Below are positions 45,109 through 56,562 of a DNA stretch of 64,000 nucleotides, in pieces. Source of the DNA: Cryptomeria japonica (taxonomy: Eukaryota; Streptophyta; Pinopsida; Cupressales; Cupressaceae); assembly GCF_030272615.1 (NCBI RefSeq), contig NC_081405.1:314422235-314486234 (forward strand). The letters run 5' to 3'. Within the stretch, counting starts at the first letter, position 1, and the number at the start of each line of letters is the position of its first letter. A program made the translations under genes and the position numbers. Under the pieces are notes generated by a model. It was not told where the DNA came from. It was given only the letters and a program-made list of their open reading frames with translations, and did not search any database.

Positions 45109-46710
45109 TGGTGCAGGAGCACCTAGGACTTAGGCTAGTAGTGATTTCTCAATTTTGGCTTGTACTAACCCTAGCCAAGTTAGTTAGTGCATAAGGACTC
45201 CACTAGGGTCTAAGAGTTAGTGTTTAGAGTCAATGTAGGCCTAGGTTGAGTTCATTCTTTTTAGGTTTGCATTTTGTGCCTAAATAGTGGTTTGAGTAGG
45301 TAGTTTGTCCAAAATTGGTATAGGCATTTGGGAGGGTTAAATTAGTCTTGACATGTGTTTAAAAGTCATGTGTGATGACTTAGAATAGGCCTCATAGGAT
45401 GAGAAGGCCAAAAAGTGAAAAAGTGCAAAGTTGCAAAAAGTTGTCATGATAACTTTTGTCCTAAATTGGTTAGCGATGGAGTTAGGGATTGTCTAATGCC
45501 CTAGAAAGACTCCACATGTGGGAAATGATATAACAACCCTCTCTTTCAGGATTACCAAGGTTGGAGAATTGGTTTTTTAAGTTCAACAATCTTAAACTAC
45601 TCATTTTTCAGACTAGTTGGTAGCATTATGGCTTATTTTGTTCATTTTTGTAAATGAAAATGGATTGAATCCATTAATCCAGCAATGGATTGGATTTATT
45701 TGGTGTGTTATAGAGTTGTTAGTTCCATTTCAAGCTTTGTAGGTAGTTTACATTAGTGTTTTCTTGTTTTGGTTTGCACACAGCCTGTTTCGGCTTGCAT
45801 ATAGAAGTTTTATGTAAATGGTTGCCCCATGAATTCCACACGTGTTACCATCATGTCCTTTTGGGACATGAAGGGAAACCCTTGTACAGTGTACATATGT
45901 AGGGACAAGTGCTAGAGATGATTTTCAATATGACTGTCACCTTGTTCTAGGTGAGTCCAGGAGCAACCCGGCTAGAGGAAACAGGAAGAAATTGATATGC
46001 AAAGTGTAGGTGTGAATACCAAACCACCATCTAAGATTTTGGAGGGGTCCATGAAGCTAGGAAAGAGTTTCCAATGCAAGGAGAATCCTTGACAAAATCA
46101 TTTGATGCCCAAACACCAACTTGACCAGTCACTGTCGGCTAGAAGGCCTGGAAACCCTTCAAAACCCTCATTTTGGGGTTAGCATATTGTACGGTGTAGT
46201 AAGGAGCCAAAACCGCAAAAATAACTTGAGGTTAGATAATTAATTGAAGAAAATCCAAACTTTCTATGGGCTCTTTTGGACCGTTTTCACTCAAGCCCTA
46301 AAAAACCAGATTTTGGAGGCCTAATAGGGCTGATTCCTTGTAGCCCTTTTCTAGGCAAAATATTGAAATCGGTAAGAAAGCTAATGGTTGCAAACCCCAA
46401 ATGGAACCAAAAGGCATTAAAAATGTGTTAGTAGCCACCTCCACATGTCTACATCAACCCACAATAGTATGAGGTCAATTTGACAAGTTGAAGCCAAGAA
46501 AGCCATAATTGAGCACATGGGAAGCATTGTAACTTGGTAGGGTTCCTAGCTAAAACACTTGAAGTAAACACCTTAGAATGGTTAAGAAGAAATACCTAGA
46601 AGAGACTAAGAAGGACTTGGAGGTCTAGAATGAAATTAGGCCTGGAGAGTTGGTGGAATTGAGCAACACCAACTAGGTGAAGTGTTGAGCAAACTAGGTG
46701 TATCCCATCA
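45109..46710 (+). repeat. 5' LTR of element C
   Basis: 1602 bp, TG...CA. It is followed by AAT and then TGGTATCAGAGC at 46,714-46,725, the initiator tRNA-Met primer site. Near-identical blocks recur in the 3' LTR, such as GTGCAGGAGCACCTAGGACT. Confidence 0.92.
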
Positions 46711-46784
46711 AATTGGTATCAGAGCCTATAAGATTTGGGCTAGGTGAGTAGACATCCTCAGTGGAATCTATATGAGATAACATC

Positions 46785-47860
46785 ATGGTGAGAAATGTAG
46801 AGTTGGCAAAGAGAGTGGAAGATTAGGAAGAGGGAATTAGGCTCCTGAAGGAGAAGTTGCTAGAATTGCTGAGTAAGCTTGGTGAGGTAGAAACCAAGGT
46901 AGATGAAGTGTTGGTAAAGGTAGAAGGAGAAGAAGGGAAAGGTAAAGAAGTGTCAGAGATAGAAAAAGTACCTGAACTTGATCCCATCCTAGAATAAGAA
47001 CCTTTCTTGAAGGAATTGAAGGCCTTGAGTGGTAAATCACTAGAAGGATTGCCATTGTTCATTGGTAAGATGGAGGCAGAAGTGGTCCTAGAATGGATAG
47101 AAGGCATGGAGAACCATTTTGAATGGGAAGGCATAAATGAAGCCCAAAGAGTCAAAGTAGCCAAGTCAAGGATGAGAGGATTTTCTCTCACATGGTGGAA
47201 ATTTGTGTAAGATGAGAGGAAGAAAATGGGCAAAGCACCCATCTCTTCTTGGAAAGGGATGTTAGTCAAGATCAAAGAAATCTATCTCCCTGATGACTAT
47301 GAAGTACAAATTCATAGGAAGAGGTAAAAATTAAGATAAAAAGACCTTGATGTTAGTAGTTATACGGAGGAGTTTCACAAACTTATCCTTAGATCTTATG
47401 CGGTGGAAGAAGAGAGTCTCAAGGTTGCTAGGTACCTAAATGGTCTATGGTGGAACATCCAAGAAGATGTCAGTCTAATGAGCCCAAAAATAGTCCGTCA
47501 AACCTATCAGCTTGCCCTTAACATGGAGGAAAAACTGAAAAGAAGACATGACTCAAGCAGCAATAGGGGCAGGGGTAGAGGAAAATACAATAGAGGCCAT
47601 AGGGGAGGCTTTGGAGGAAGAAGTTTTGAACAAAGAACACAAGGAGAGTCTAAACTCACTGAGCAGCAAGAGAGTAGCACTAATAGAGGAGGATTCAATA
47701 GAGGAAGGGGATCAAACAATGGTTTTAGAGGAAGATCTAGTGGCCAAGGTAGAGGCTCCTCATATTTTGCAACAATGAAGTGTTACCATTGCAACCAACT
47801 TGGTCATATAGCATATAGGTGTCTAGAGAAGGGAACATCATCACATGGTAGTGAAAGAAG
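46785..47860 (+). pseudogene. C gag
   Basis: ATG at 46,785 (MVRNVELAKRVED) is followed by TAG and a heptad-rich N-terminal coiled coil (LLELLSKLGEVETKVDEVL) that stays in one frame to a TAA at about 46,993. Then the gag core: LPLFIGKMEAEVVLEWIEGM, ENHFEWEGI, VKVAKSRMRGFSLTWWKFV, a TAA at about 47,208, and SSYTEEFHKL-LRSY, ARYLNGL. An Arg/Gly-rich tail (RGRGRGKYNRGHRGG) and a knuckle CYHCNQLGHIAYRC (about 47,780) follow. The knuckle residues are complete. Stops break the ORF in several places. Confidence 0.9.
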
Positions 47861-47979
47861 AGTAAACTATCTTCAAGAAGAGTCTTCAAGAAGAAAGACT
47901 TCAAAGGTTTCCTTAGAGTCAGAGGTAGGTGACAACTTGATGATAAGGAGAACTTTGATCAAAGAACCGGTTAGAGAAG

Positions 47980-48572
47980 AGCCAAGCCAAAGAAGGTCCT
48001 TATTTAGGATCAAATACAAGATTATGGACAAAGTTGTTAAAGTAATCATTGATTTAGGGTCTGCAGATAACATTGTGTCAGAAGAGGTAGTGAGTAAGCT
48101 CAAATCGCAAAGGATACCTTACAAAAATCCTTATAGAGTCAATTGGGTGAAAAAAGGCCAACATGTCCTAGTCAATGAGCAAGCATGGGTGGATTTTACC
48201 ATTGGGAGGTATAAGGAAAAGGTTTTATGTGATTTCCTACCCATGGATGCATGCCATCTTCTATTAGGAAGGCCATGGCAATTTGATAGACAAGCTATCC
48301 ATGATGGAGCCAAGAATGCATACTCATTCAAGAAAGATGGAGTCACATTCAAGATTCAGTCTATCCTTGAGGAAGGTGAAAAGAGGGTAGCAGGTCCTAT
48401 TGTTATTTTGGTAAGTGAAAAGCAATTATTGAAGACACTTGAGGAAGGTGAAGGTATAGGGTTTGCACCAGTAATGAAGCCCAAAGAGGAAGACAAGAAA
48501 GAGAAGCTAGATTTGGCAATAGAGGCACAAGATTTGTTGAAGAAATTCAAAGGCATAGTAAGTGATGGATAG
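47980..48572 (+). pseudogene. C protease
   Basis: End of the 389-codon frame 47,403-48,572. FRIKYKIMDKVVKVIIDLGSADN (about 48,003) is the retropepsin site, where DLGS replaces the usual DSGS or DTGA, so a Ser-to-Leu type change has probably damaged it. Then VNWVKKGQHVLVNEQ, CDFLPMDACHLLLGRPWQFD and FKIQSI follow, as in chromoviruses. Ends with TAG at 48,570. Confidence 0.9.
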
Positions 48573-48589
48573 CCGACCACCTTACCTCC

Positions 48590-49270
48590 TAAAAGAACCA
48601 TAAGCCATCAAATAGACTTCATTCCCAGAGCATCCTTGCCTAATAAGGTAGCTTATAAAATGAATCCCCAACAAAATGTTTAGATTTCCAAGCAAATCCA
48701 AGAGCTCTTAAACCAAGGCATTTTAGAAAAAGAATTAGTCCTTGTGTTGTCCCTACCGTGTTAGCCCCAAAGAAAGGTGGTACTGATTCTAGAGCTATAA
48801 ATAGGATCACCATTAGATATAGCTTCCCAATTCCTAGAATAGAAGACCTAATGGATTGTTTAGGAGAATCCAAGTACTTTACCAAGATTGACCTTAAAAG
48901 TGGATATCACCAAATTAGGATTAAGGAGGGTGATGAATGGAAAATTGCATTCAAGACTACAAAGGGTCTCTATGAGTGGATTGTAATGCCATTTGGCTTA
49001 TCCAATGCTCCAAGAAATTGCATGAGACTCATGAATGAGGTGATGCAAGACTTCATAGGTAAATTTGTGGTGGTATATCTAGATGATATTTTCATTTTCA
49101 GTAAGGATAGGGAAGATCATATTAATCATTTGCAAGATGTATTACAAAGATTGTATGATGAAAAGCTAACCATGAACCTGGATAAGTGTGAGTTTGTTAA
49201 GCATGAGTTGGTTTACCTTTGGTTTGTGTTGTCTCAAGGAAACCTCAAGATGTCCCAGCAAGGTTGAAGC
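48590..49270 (+). pseudogene. C reverse transcriptase
   Basis: The start [19 protein letters not shown] precedes a TAG and a frameshift near 48,740. From 48,758 the frame holds [45 protein letters not shown] with the first Asp, [20 protein letters not shown] and [14 protein letters not shown] (YLDD intact, about 49,069). It ends near 49,267, where a single-base shift continues into RNase H. One of the best preserved blocks of C. Confidence 0.92.
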
Positions 49271-49769
49271 CATTGTAAATTGGCCTACTCCTAAGTCAGC
49301 AACAGAGGTAAGAAGCTTCCATGGACTAGCTCAGTACTACAAGAAGTTCATTAGGCAATTCAAAGCTATATGTGAACCAATGTTAGACACCATTAGAGGT
49401 GGAATAAAGGAAAATTTTCAGTGGGGTGAACAAGAAAACAAAGGTTTTGAAACCTTGAAGGAGAAGATAGCTACTCAGCCGGTGCTAGTGTTGCCTAGTT
49501 TTGATAAAATTTTCATAGTGGAATGTGATGCAAGCAATGTTGCAGTAGGTGTTGTCCTAAGCCAAGAAGAAAGACCAATAGCCTTCCATAGTGAGAAGCT
49601 AAGTTATTCCAAGAGGAAATACACCTCTTATGATCTTGAGTTATATGCTTTAGTGCAGGCTTTGAGGAAGTGGAGACACTATCTCCTTCCTAAGGAATTT
49701 GTAGTCTATACAGACAACCAAGCATTGAGTTTTCTAACTCACAAGAAAAACTCAGTCATAAACACATGA
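49188..49769 (+). pseudogene. C RNase H
   Basis: Overlaps the RT frame end by a frameshift. Reads WPTPKSATEVRSFHGLAQYY, FETLKEKIATQPVLVLPSFD, IVECDASNVAVGVVLSQE with the first Asp (about 49,516), YDLELYALVQALRKWRHYL with the Glu and VVYTDNQALSFL with the second Asp. Ends with TGA at 49,767; the next frame starts just there. Confidence 0.92.
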
Positions 49770-50870
49770 AATGGGTGGAGTACATGCAGGCCTACACATT
49801 CACCATTAAGCACAAGAAAGGGAAGTTAAACCAGGTGGCTCATGCATTAAGTAGGAGACTTTTGATAGTCCAAGAAATCCAATTGAGAAGCATAGGTGTT
49901 GATAGTTTTAAAGGGTTGTACCCAGAGGATGAAGACTTCTCAAATTACTACAAGGTGTGTAAGGAGTATCAAAATCACTTCCATAGTGAGTATTCTGATT
50001 TTACTTTGCAAAATGGACTATTGTTTAGAGGTGGGCAACTTTGTGTGCCTAGAGGCTCAATGAGAGAAAACGTCATACAAGAGAAGCATAATGACAACCT
50101 TAGTGGACATTTTGGAGTCAATAAGACTCAAGAATTGGTTCAAAGGTATTACTATTGGCCAAGGATGAATCAATATGTGAAAAAATATGTGGAGACTTGC
50201 ATAGTTTTCTAGAAGGCCAAAGGTACTTCTTCAAATCTCGTTTTATACCAACCTCTTCCCATACCAAATAGACCTTGGGAATGCATTAGTATGGACTTTG
50301 TAGTAGGTTTATCAAGGACAAAGCATGGATTTGATAGCATTTATGTCATTGTGGATAGATTTAGCAAAATTTCTCACTTTGTGCCTTGCAAGACTACTCA
50401 TGATGCATGCCAAATAGCTCATTTGTTCTTCAAGAAGTAGTAAGGATACATGGTTTACCCATGAGCATTGTTTCAAATAGGGACTCAAAGTTTATGAGTC
50501 ATTTTTGGAAGACACTTTGGCAAAATCTTGGCACCAACCTCTCTTTTGGATCAGCCTACCATCCTCAAATAGATGGGTAGACCGAAGTGGTGAATATAAT
50601 CTTGGGAAACTTATTAAGGTGCCTTACTAAGGAATATGGTCAGACATGGGATCATGTACTCTCACAAGCTGAATATGCATATAATGACACCATGAATAGG
50701 ACTACCAGAAAGATCCCTTTAGAAGTGGTCTATGGTGTGCACCCAAGAGGTATTTTGGAATTGAGAGACTTAGGAAGTGTAGCAGCAAGAAGTGGATATG
50801 CAGAAGACTTTGCTCAATCAATGAAGGAGGTCCATGAATCAGTCAAGCAAGCATTGATATAAAACACAAG
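49766..50870 (+). pseudogene. C integrase
   Basis: 49,766-50,212: TFTIKHKKGKLNQVAHALSRR and the H2C2 zinc finger (HNDNLSGHFG ... CIVF), whose last Cys is Phe. Core: [20 protein letters not shown] with the first Asp (about 50,285), a frameshift near 50,432 and GLPMSIVSNRDSKFMSHFWK with the second Asp (about 50,450). The Glu comes after SAYHPQIDG then TAG and TEVVNI. Then AEYAYNDTMNRTTRKIP and VVYGVHPRG. Broken by two TAGs and a frameshift. Confidence 0.9.
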
Positions 50871-51369
50871 CAAACTCAAACAAAAAGTTGATGAAAGAAG
50901 GAAAAACTTACAATTTCAAGTGGGAGATCTTGTCATGGTGCACCTAAACAAAGAAAGGCTACAGCAAGGAGTGCCTAACAAGTTGCAAATGAGAAGGAAA
51001 GGTCCATGTGCCATTCTAGCCAAGTATGGAGAAAATGCATACAAGGTGGATCTACCTAGTGACATAGGATTGTCACCGGTTTTCAACATAGAAGAATTAG
51101 TTGCCTACAAGGGACAAATTCAAGGTTTAGATTGTAGTCACTCAGAGGTATCAAATGATGTGAACAACCTTCAGTTACCAACCAAACCAAATCCAAAGGC
51201 CGAGAAGGTGTTGAGTTCAAGGATTGTCAAGAAAAAAAGGCATCAAACCTATTGGGAGCACCTAATAAAATGGCAAGGTATGGATGATGCTAAAGCTATA
51301 TGGGTGCATGAGATAGAGTTTAAGAAGATAGGAATTGATCAAAATCTAATTCCCAAGGAGGTAACATGA
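50871..51369 (+). pseudogene. C integrase tail with chromodomain
   Basis: FQVGDLVMVHLNKERLQQGV and GPCAILAKYGENAYKVDLPS form the post-core GPY-type segment. KVLSSRIVKKKRHQTYWEHL and IKWQGMDDAKAIWVHEIEF near 51,211-51,327 read as a chromodomain (WE/W and IKW-x2-W-like aromatic pattern). Such domains steer chromovirus integration to heterochromatin. The frame is open for 149 codons and ends with a natural TGA. Confidence 0.85.
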
Positions 51370-51389
51370 TTTTATTTTGTTTGGGAGAA

Positions 51390-53012
51390 TGGTGCAGGAG
51401 CACCTAGGACTTAGGCTAGTAGTGATTTCTCAATTTTGGCTTGTACTGACCATAGCCAAGTCAATTAGTGAATAATGACTCCAAGAGGGTCCAATAATTA
51501 GTGTTTAGAGTCAATGTAGGCCTAGGTTGAGTTCATTCTTCTTAGGTTTTCATTTTGTGCCTAAATAGTGGTTTGAGTAGGTAGTTGACCTTCTTAATGG
51601 TCAAAAGTGTCAAAACTTGGTATAGGAATTAGGGAGGGTTAAATTAGTCTAACAAATTTTAAAATTCATGTGTGATGACTTAGAATAGGCTTTATAGGAT
51701 GAGAAGGCCGAAAAGTGAAAAAGTGCAAAGTTGCAAAAAGTTGTCATGACAACTTTTGTCCTAAATTGGTTAGCGATGGAGTTAGGGATTATCCAATGCC
51801 CTAAAAAGACTCCACACATGGTAAATGCTATAATAACCCTCTCTTTCATGGTTATGAAGTTTGGAGACTTGGTTTTGTAAGTTCAACAATCTGAAACTAC
51901 TCATTTTTCAGACTAGTTGGCAACATTTTGGCTTGTTTTGTTCATTTTTGTAAATGCAAATGGATTGAACCAATTATTACAGCAATGGATTGAGTTTATT
52001 TGGTGTTTTATAGAGTTTTTAGTTCCATTTCAAGCTTTGTAGATAGTTTACATTAGTTTTTTCTTGTTTTGGTTTGCACACAACCATTTTTGGCTTGTAT
52101 ATAGCAGCTTTATGTAAAATGGTTGCCCCATGAATTCCACATGTTTTACCATCATGACCTATTGGGAAATGGAGGGAAACAACTTTTATAGTGTACATAT
52201 GCAGGGACAATTTCTAGAGATTATTTTTAATATGACCATCACCTTGTTCTAGGCGAGTCCAAGAGAAACTCGGCTAGAGGAAACAGGGTGAAATTGATGT
52301 GCAAAGTGCAGGGGTGAATGCCAAACCACCATCTAGGATTTTGGAAGGGTCCATGAAGTTGGGAAAGCATTTCCAATGCAAGTATAAGCCTTGAAAAAAT
52401 CATTTGATGCCCAAACACCAACTTGACCAGTCACTCCTAGCTAGAAGGCCTAAAAACCCTTCAAAACCCTCATTTTGGGGTTAGCATATTGTACGGTGGA
52501 GTAAGGAGCCAAAACCACAAAAAAAACTTGAGGTTAGATGAGTAATTGAATAAAATCCAAACTTTCTATGGGGTCTTTTGGACAATTTTCACTCAAGCCC
52601 TAAAAAACCGGATTTTGGAGGCCTAATAGGGCTAATTCCTTGTAGCACTTTTCTAGGCAAAATATTGAAATCGGTAAGAAAGCTAATGGTTGAAAAAATA
52701 AAATGGACCCAAAAGGAATTCAAAACATGTTAGTAGCCACCTCCACACCTTTTCATCAACCCACAATAGTAGGAGGTCAATTTGACAAGTTGAAGCCAAG
52801 AAAGCCATAATTGAGCACATGGGAAGCATTGTAACTTGGTAGGGTTCCTAGCTAAAACACTTGAAGCAAACACCTTGGAATGGTTAAGAAGTAATCCCTA
52901 GAAGAGATTGAGAAATAATTGGATGTCTAGAATGCAATTAGGCCTAGAGAGTTGGTGGAATTGAGAAACACCAACTAGGTGAACTGTTGAGCAAACTAGT
53001 TGAATCCCATCA
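51390..53012 (+). repeat. 3' LTR of element C
   Basis: 1623 bp, starting directly after the purine-rich TTGGGAGAA. It aligns with the 5' LTR. Differences include a longer segment near 51,590 (CTTCTTAATGGTCAAAAG) that the 5' copy lacks. Ends CCCATCA. Confidence 0.92.
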
Positions 53013-53940
53013 ATAAAGAATGTCAAATGGGTAAACAGGTCAGAACCTCTTTTAGGAGTATACAAAATAAATCAAAGGATGTTCTTGATCTTATTCATAC
53101 TGATTTCTGTAGCTCACCTAGAGTTAAAAGTTTTCATGGTGATAGATATTTCATGCTAATCATTGATGATTATTCTAGAATGATGGGGGTTACTTTTTTA
53201 AAAGAAAAATCTGAAGCATTTGAGAAGTTTAAAATCTTTAAGACTAGAGTGGAAAATGAGATAGGATTGAAGACTAAATGTTTGAGGTCAGATCATTGTG
53301 GAGAATTCACATCCAGTGAGTTTAACAACTTTTGTGACAAGCATGGTATAAAAGGCAATTTTCTGCTCCCCGGACACCTCAGCAGAATGGAGTTGTGGAA
53401 AGGAAGAGCAAAACTATCTTGGATGTTGCTAGAACAATGATGATGGAAGCTAGTCTACCTCATATCTACTAGAGAAGAGAAGTGAGCACAATGGTTTATA
53501 CATTCAACAAAGTACATATCAAAGGATAAATCAGTAAGACACCTTATGAATTATGGTTTGGCAATACACCTACAGTTAAGTATTTAAGAATTTTTGGTAG
53601 TAAATGTTATATCAAGAGAGTTGATATCATTGGGAAATTTGATCCTAGATGTGATGAAGGCATATTTCTTGGTTATTCTGATGAAAGAAAAGCATATAGA
53701 TGTTATAACAAGAGATTGCATAGAATTTTGGAGAGTGCTAGTGTCAAAGAAGATGAGCTAAACAAAAGTCAAATCAGAGTTTATGAGAAGGAACCGGTAG
53801 TGGAAATGATTATATCTAAACCAGTAGCACCTTTACTGGAACATAGTGTTGAACCAATTACTCTGGAAATATCACAAAATTCTATAGTAATTGAAGAATA
53901 GGGAAGAGGAAAAAAAAGTCAGAAGACTCCTAGGTATGTG
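53013..53940 (+). pseudogene. H integrase piece
   Basis: Follows C's right target copy. ECQMGKQVRTSF, DLIHTDFCSS with the first Asp, FHGDRYFMLIIDDYSRMM, LRSDHCGEFTSSEFN with the second Asp, then a frameshift near 53,365 and continuation to TPYELWFGNTPTVKYLRIFG and DEGIFLGYSDERKAYRCYN (about 53,658). C-terminal YEKEPVVEMI continues to a TAG at 53,899. Missing or altered Glu region is masked by the frameshift. Confidence 0.9.
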
Positions 53941-55189
53941 AGATTGAATCATTCAGAAGATCAGATCATTGGGGATAAGAGCAATGGAGTGACGACAAGA
54001 AGAAGACTGGAAACTAATGAGGTATGTTTAATTTCACAAGTTGAACCCGTATTAGTAATTGAGGTATGGAAAGATGAATATTGGTTGAAAGATATGGAAG
54101 AAGAATTAGATAAGATTGAGAAAAATAACACATGGAGCTTGATTCCCCAGCCTAAAAATAAAAATGTTATTGGAACTAAATGGATTTTTAGGAATAAACT
54201 GAATGAGGATGGTCAATTTATAAGGAATAAGGCTAGATTGGTTTTTAAAGGATATTATCAGAAGGAAGGAATTGATTATGGAGACACTTTTGCACCTATA
54301 GCTAGGATTGAAGCTATAAGATTATTTATTGCCTATGCTGCTTATACAAACTACAAGGTTTATCAAATGGATGTTAAATGTGTATTTTTAATTGGGGATC
54401 TTGATGAGGAAGTGTATATTGAACAAGTTGTTGGTTTTTTACTATCAGATGATACAAATATGGTTTGAAGGTTAAGGAAATCTCTATATGGATTGAAACA
54501 AGTACCTAGAGCTTGGTATGCAAGGTTGGATAAATAGCTTTTGAAGCTTGGTTTTACTAAGGGTAGTGCTAATAGTAATTTATATTATAAGATCACTGAT
54601 GATGATATACGGATTATTGAAGTATTTGTTGATGATATTATTTTTGGAGGTGAACATAAGTCATGCATATAATTTTCTAAGAATATGGAGAAAGAATTTG
54701 AGAAGTCTATGATTGGTGAGATGAAATTTCTCTTAGGTTTACAGATTACTCAGAATAACAAAGGTATTTTCATCTGTCAAACTAAATATGCTAAGGAATT
54801 TTTGAAGAAATTTGGTATGGGAGATTCTAAACCGGTAAGTACTCTTATGGTTACAAGTGAGAAATTGACAAGAAAAGATGTTTTTGCACTGGTAAATCCT
54901 ACAAGATACAAATCTATGATTGGTGATCTACTTTATTTGACTTAGACTAGGCCTAACATTATGAATGTTGTTTGTATTATTACAAGATTTCAGAGTGATC
55001 CTAGAGAAAATCATGAGATGGTTGTGAAAAGGATTTTAGATACTTGCAAGGTACATCAAAATATGGCTTGTGGTACCCTAAGAATGATAACTTTACTTTA
55101 TGCGCATATACAAATGTTGATTGGGCTGGAGATGTAGATGACTGGAAAAGAACTTGTGGTGGAGCTTTCTTTCTTGGAAAGAAGTTGGT
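53941..55189 (+). pseudogene. H reverse transcriptase and RNase H start
   Basis: EKNNTWSLIPQPKNKNVIGT (54,118), RNKARLVFKGYYQKEGIDYG, YQMDVKCVFLIGDL (first Asp), SLYGLKQVPRAWYARLDK (54,482), EVFVDDIIFGG with FVDD (54,619) and GLQITQNNKGIFICQTKYA. Further on are YTNVDWAGDVDDWKRTC and GGAFFLGKKLV, which stops at 55,189 where D is inserted and resumes as SWISKKH. In-frame stops at about 54,466, 54,536, 54,671 and 54,944, and a frameshift near 55,040. Confidence 0.9.
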
Positions 55190-56562
55190 GATAACACCTA
55201 ACATTATATTTTACAAAGTTTGGTCATTCTGGTTTTATTTTGCCCTCTGTCAAGTTATCAGGGTTTAAGGCTTTAGGGGTATTGTTTTTTCTTGATTAAA
55301 TCTTGGTATGAAATAAAGTCATCGGTCCTTTTTTTTATCTGCTCGTTACCTTTTTTCTCTCACTTAAGACTGAGGGTACCACTTTTGTTCGTGGGGCCAT
55401 TTCATTTCCTAAGTTTTAAGTGGTGGTTAACCAGTTTGTGAAATATGATTTCCATAAGTCATGGACATAACATTCCTATAACCGGTCTCCTTTTAAATGT
55501 TTGTGCCCACGCTTGTATTTTCTTAAGTCCAAAAGTCCTAAGTTTTTTGGCGAGTTGTTAAAGACACATTTAATCCAATGGTTCGCGCTTCCCCATGATC
55601 GAAGATGCAAGGATTTTAAAGACCGTGACACCAAGAGATTGTGCCATGTGTTATCGACCAAAACCAATAGGATTGGCAGTGTAACCAGTCAAAGCATTGT
55701 GTTACCAGTGCTTAGGTGGTAAAGGTCAGTTTACCAACAACACTATCAATTTGCACATGCTCAAAATAAATGGAGATGTTTTATCCTGAGGTAAAGGGTG
55801 CTCGATCTTTAATTTTGGAGGAGTTAATGGGCAGTGTGCAAAGAGGTAAATTTTGAATAGATTTGATGGCTCTAGTGTTCCCGCGATGAAAGCTTCAAGG
55901 AGGTTACAGATCGCTGAATCGCAAGATGATGCCATGTGTCCTAGATTGGCAAGGAAGGCTTACAGTTGGGCCATTGAGAGAGTTTGGTTGAAGGATGATG
56001 TGGTGCTGATTAGTCATGATTTTGTGGGGCCATTGATACAAATGTTAAGTCAAGTGCTAAGTTGACAAGAGATGACCGTTAGATTGGCCAAATTGGAAGA
56101 TGATCAACAACTAGGTTTTAAAATTTTAAATATGAAGTTATGAGTCGTTGTTTCACTCGCACAGATATTAATGGTGGATGAGACATTTGCGTTCTTTTCC
56201 ATGCAAATAATTAAAAGACTCTTGAAAGTTTTTCTTCATTCGCAAAATATTTCATAGCAATCTTGAAGGTTTTCATGCTGTTGAAGGAGGTTGAAACGAC
56301 TCTCTGCAACATGAGATTGTCATCTTTGGCAAAAATCAAAGCAGTAAGTTTATCTGAGCTCTCCATATGTTCTTGAAACAAATTGTTTTTTGTAAATTGT
56401 GTGTGAATTTGTAACAAGAAAATTCAATTTATTCTAGGGTTAGGTGCTAGACAGAGAGTAGTAAAATTTGTTTGAATTACTCTGGTAGTTTAAAATCTTG
56501 TACTAGCCCTAGTTTTTCCTTCCCAAATTTGAAATTATAGTATAAAGCCCTAGTTGCAGAAG
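55190..56562 (+). other. D left non-coding part
   Basis: Short motif-free ORFs only. Sequence is GT-rich near 55,300-55,500 and contains scattered ACCGGT/ACCAGT. A TATA-like TATAAA at 56,541-56,546 lies just before the ORF start. No match to the right end of D is visible. Confidence 0.5.

Larger units (their letters stand above)
45109..53012 (+). mobile_element. Chromodomain Ty3/gypsy element C, inserted in H
   Basis: LTRs at 45,109-46,710 (TGGTGCAGGAGCACC to CCCATCA) and 51,390-53,012 frame a plus-strand Ty3 element with gag, protease, RT, RNase H, integrase and C-terminal chromodomain in order. That is chromovirus order with the iMet primer site. Target copies GTAAG (45,104-45,108) and ATAAA (53,013-53,017) differ by two G-to-A changes, and excising C rejoins TGTAAG-GAATGT in H (CKECQMGKQ). 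Length 7,904 bp. Stops and frameshifts inactivate it. Confidence 0.94.

Noticed and set aside
46823-47275. 150-codon antisense ORF opposite C gag
   Set aside because: It overlaps real gag coding on the other strand and has no domain.
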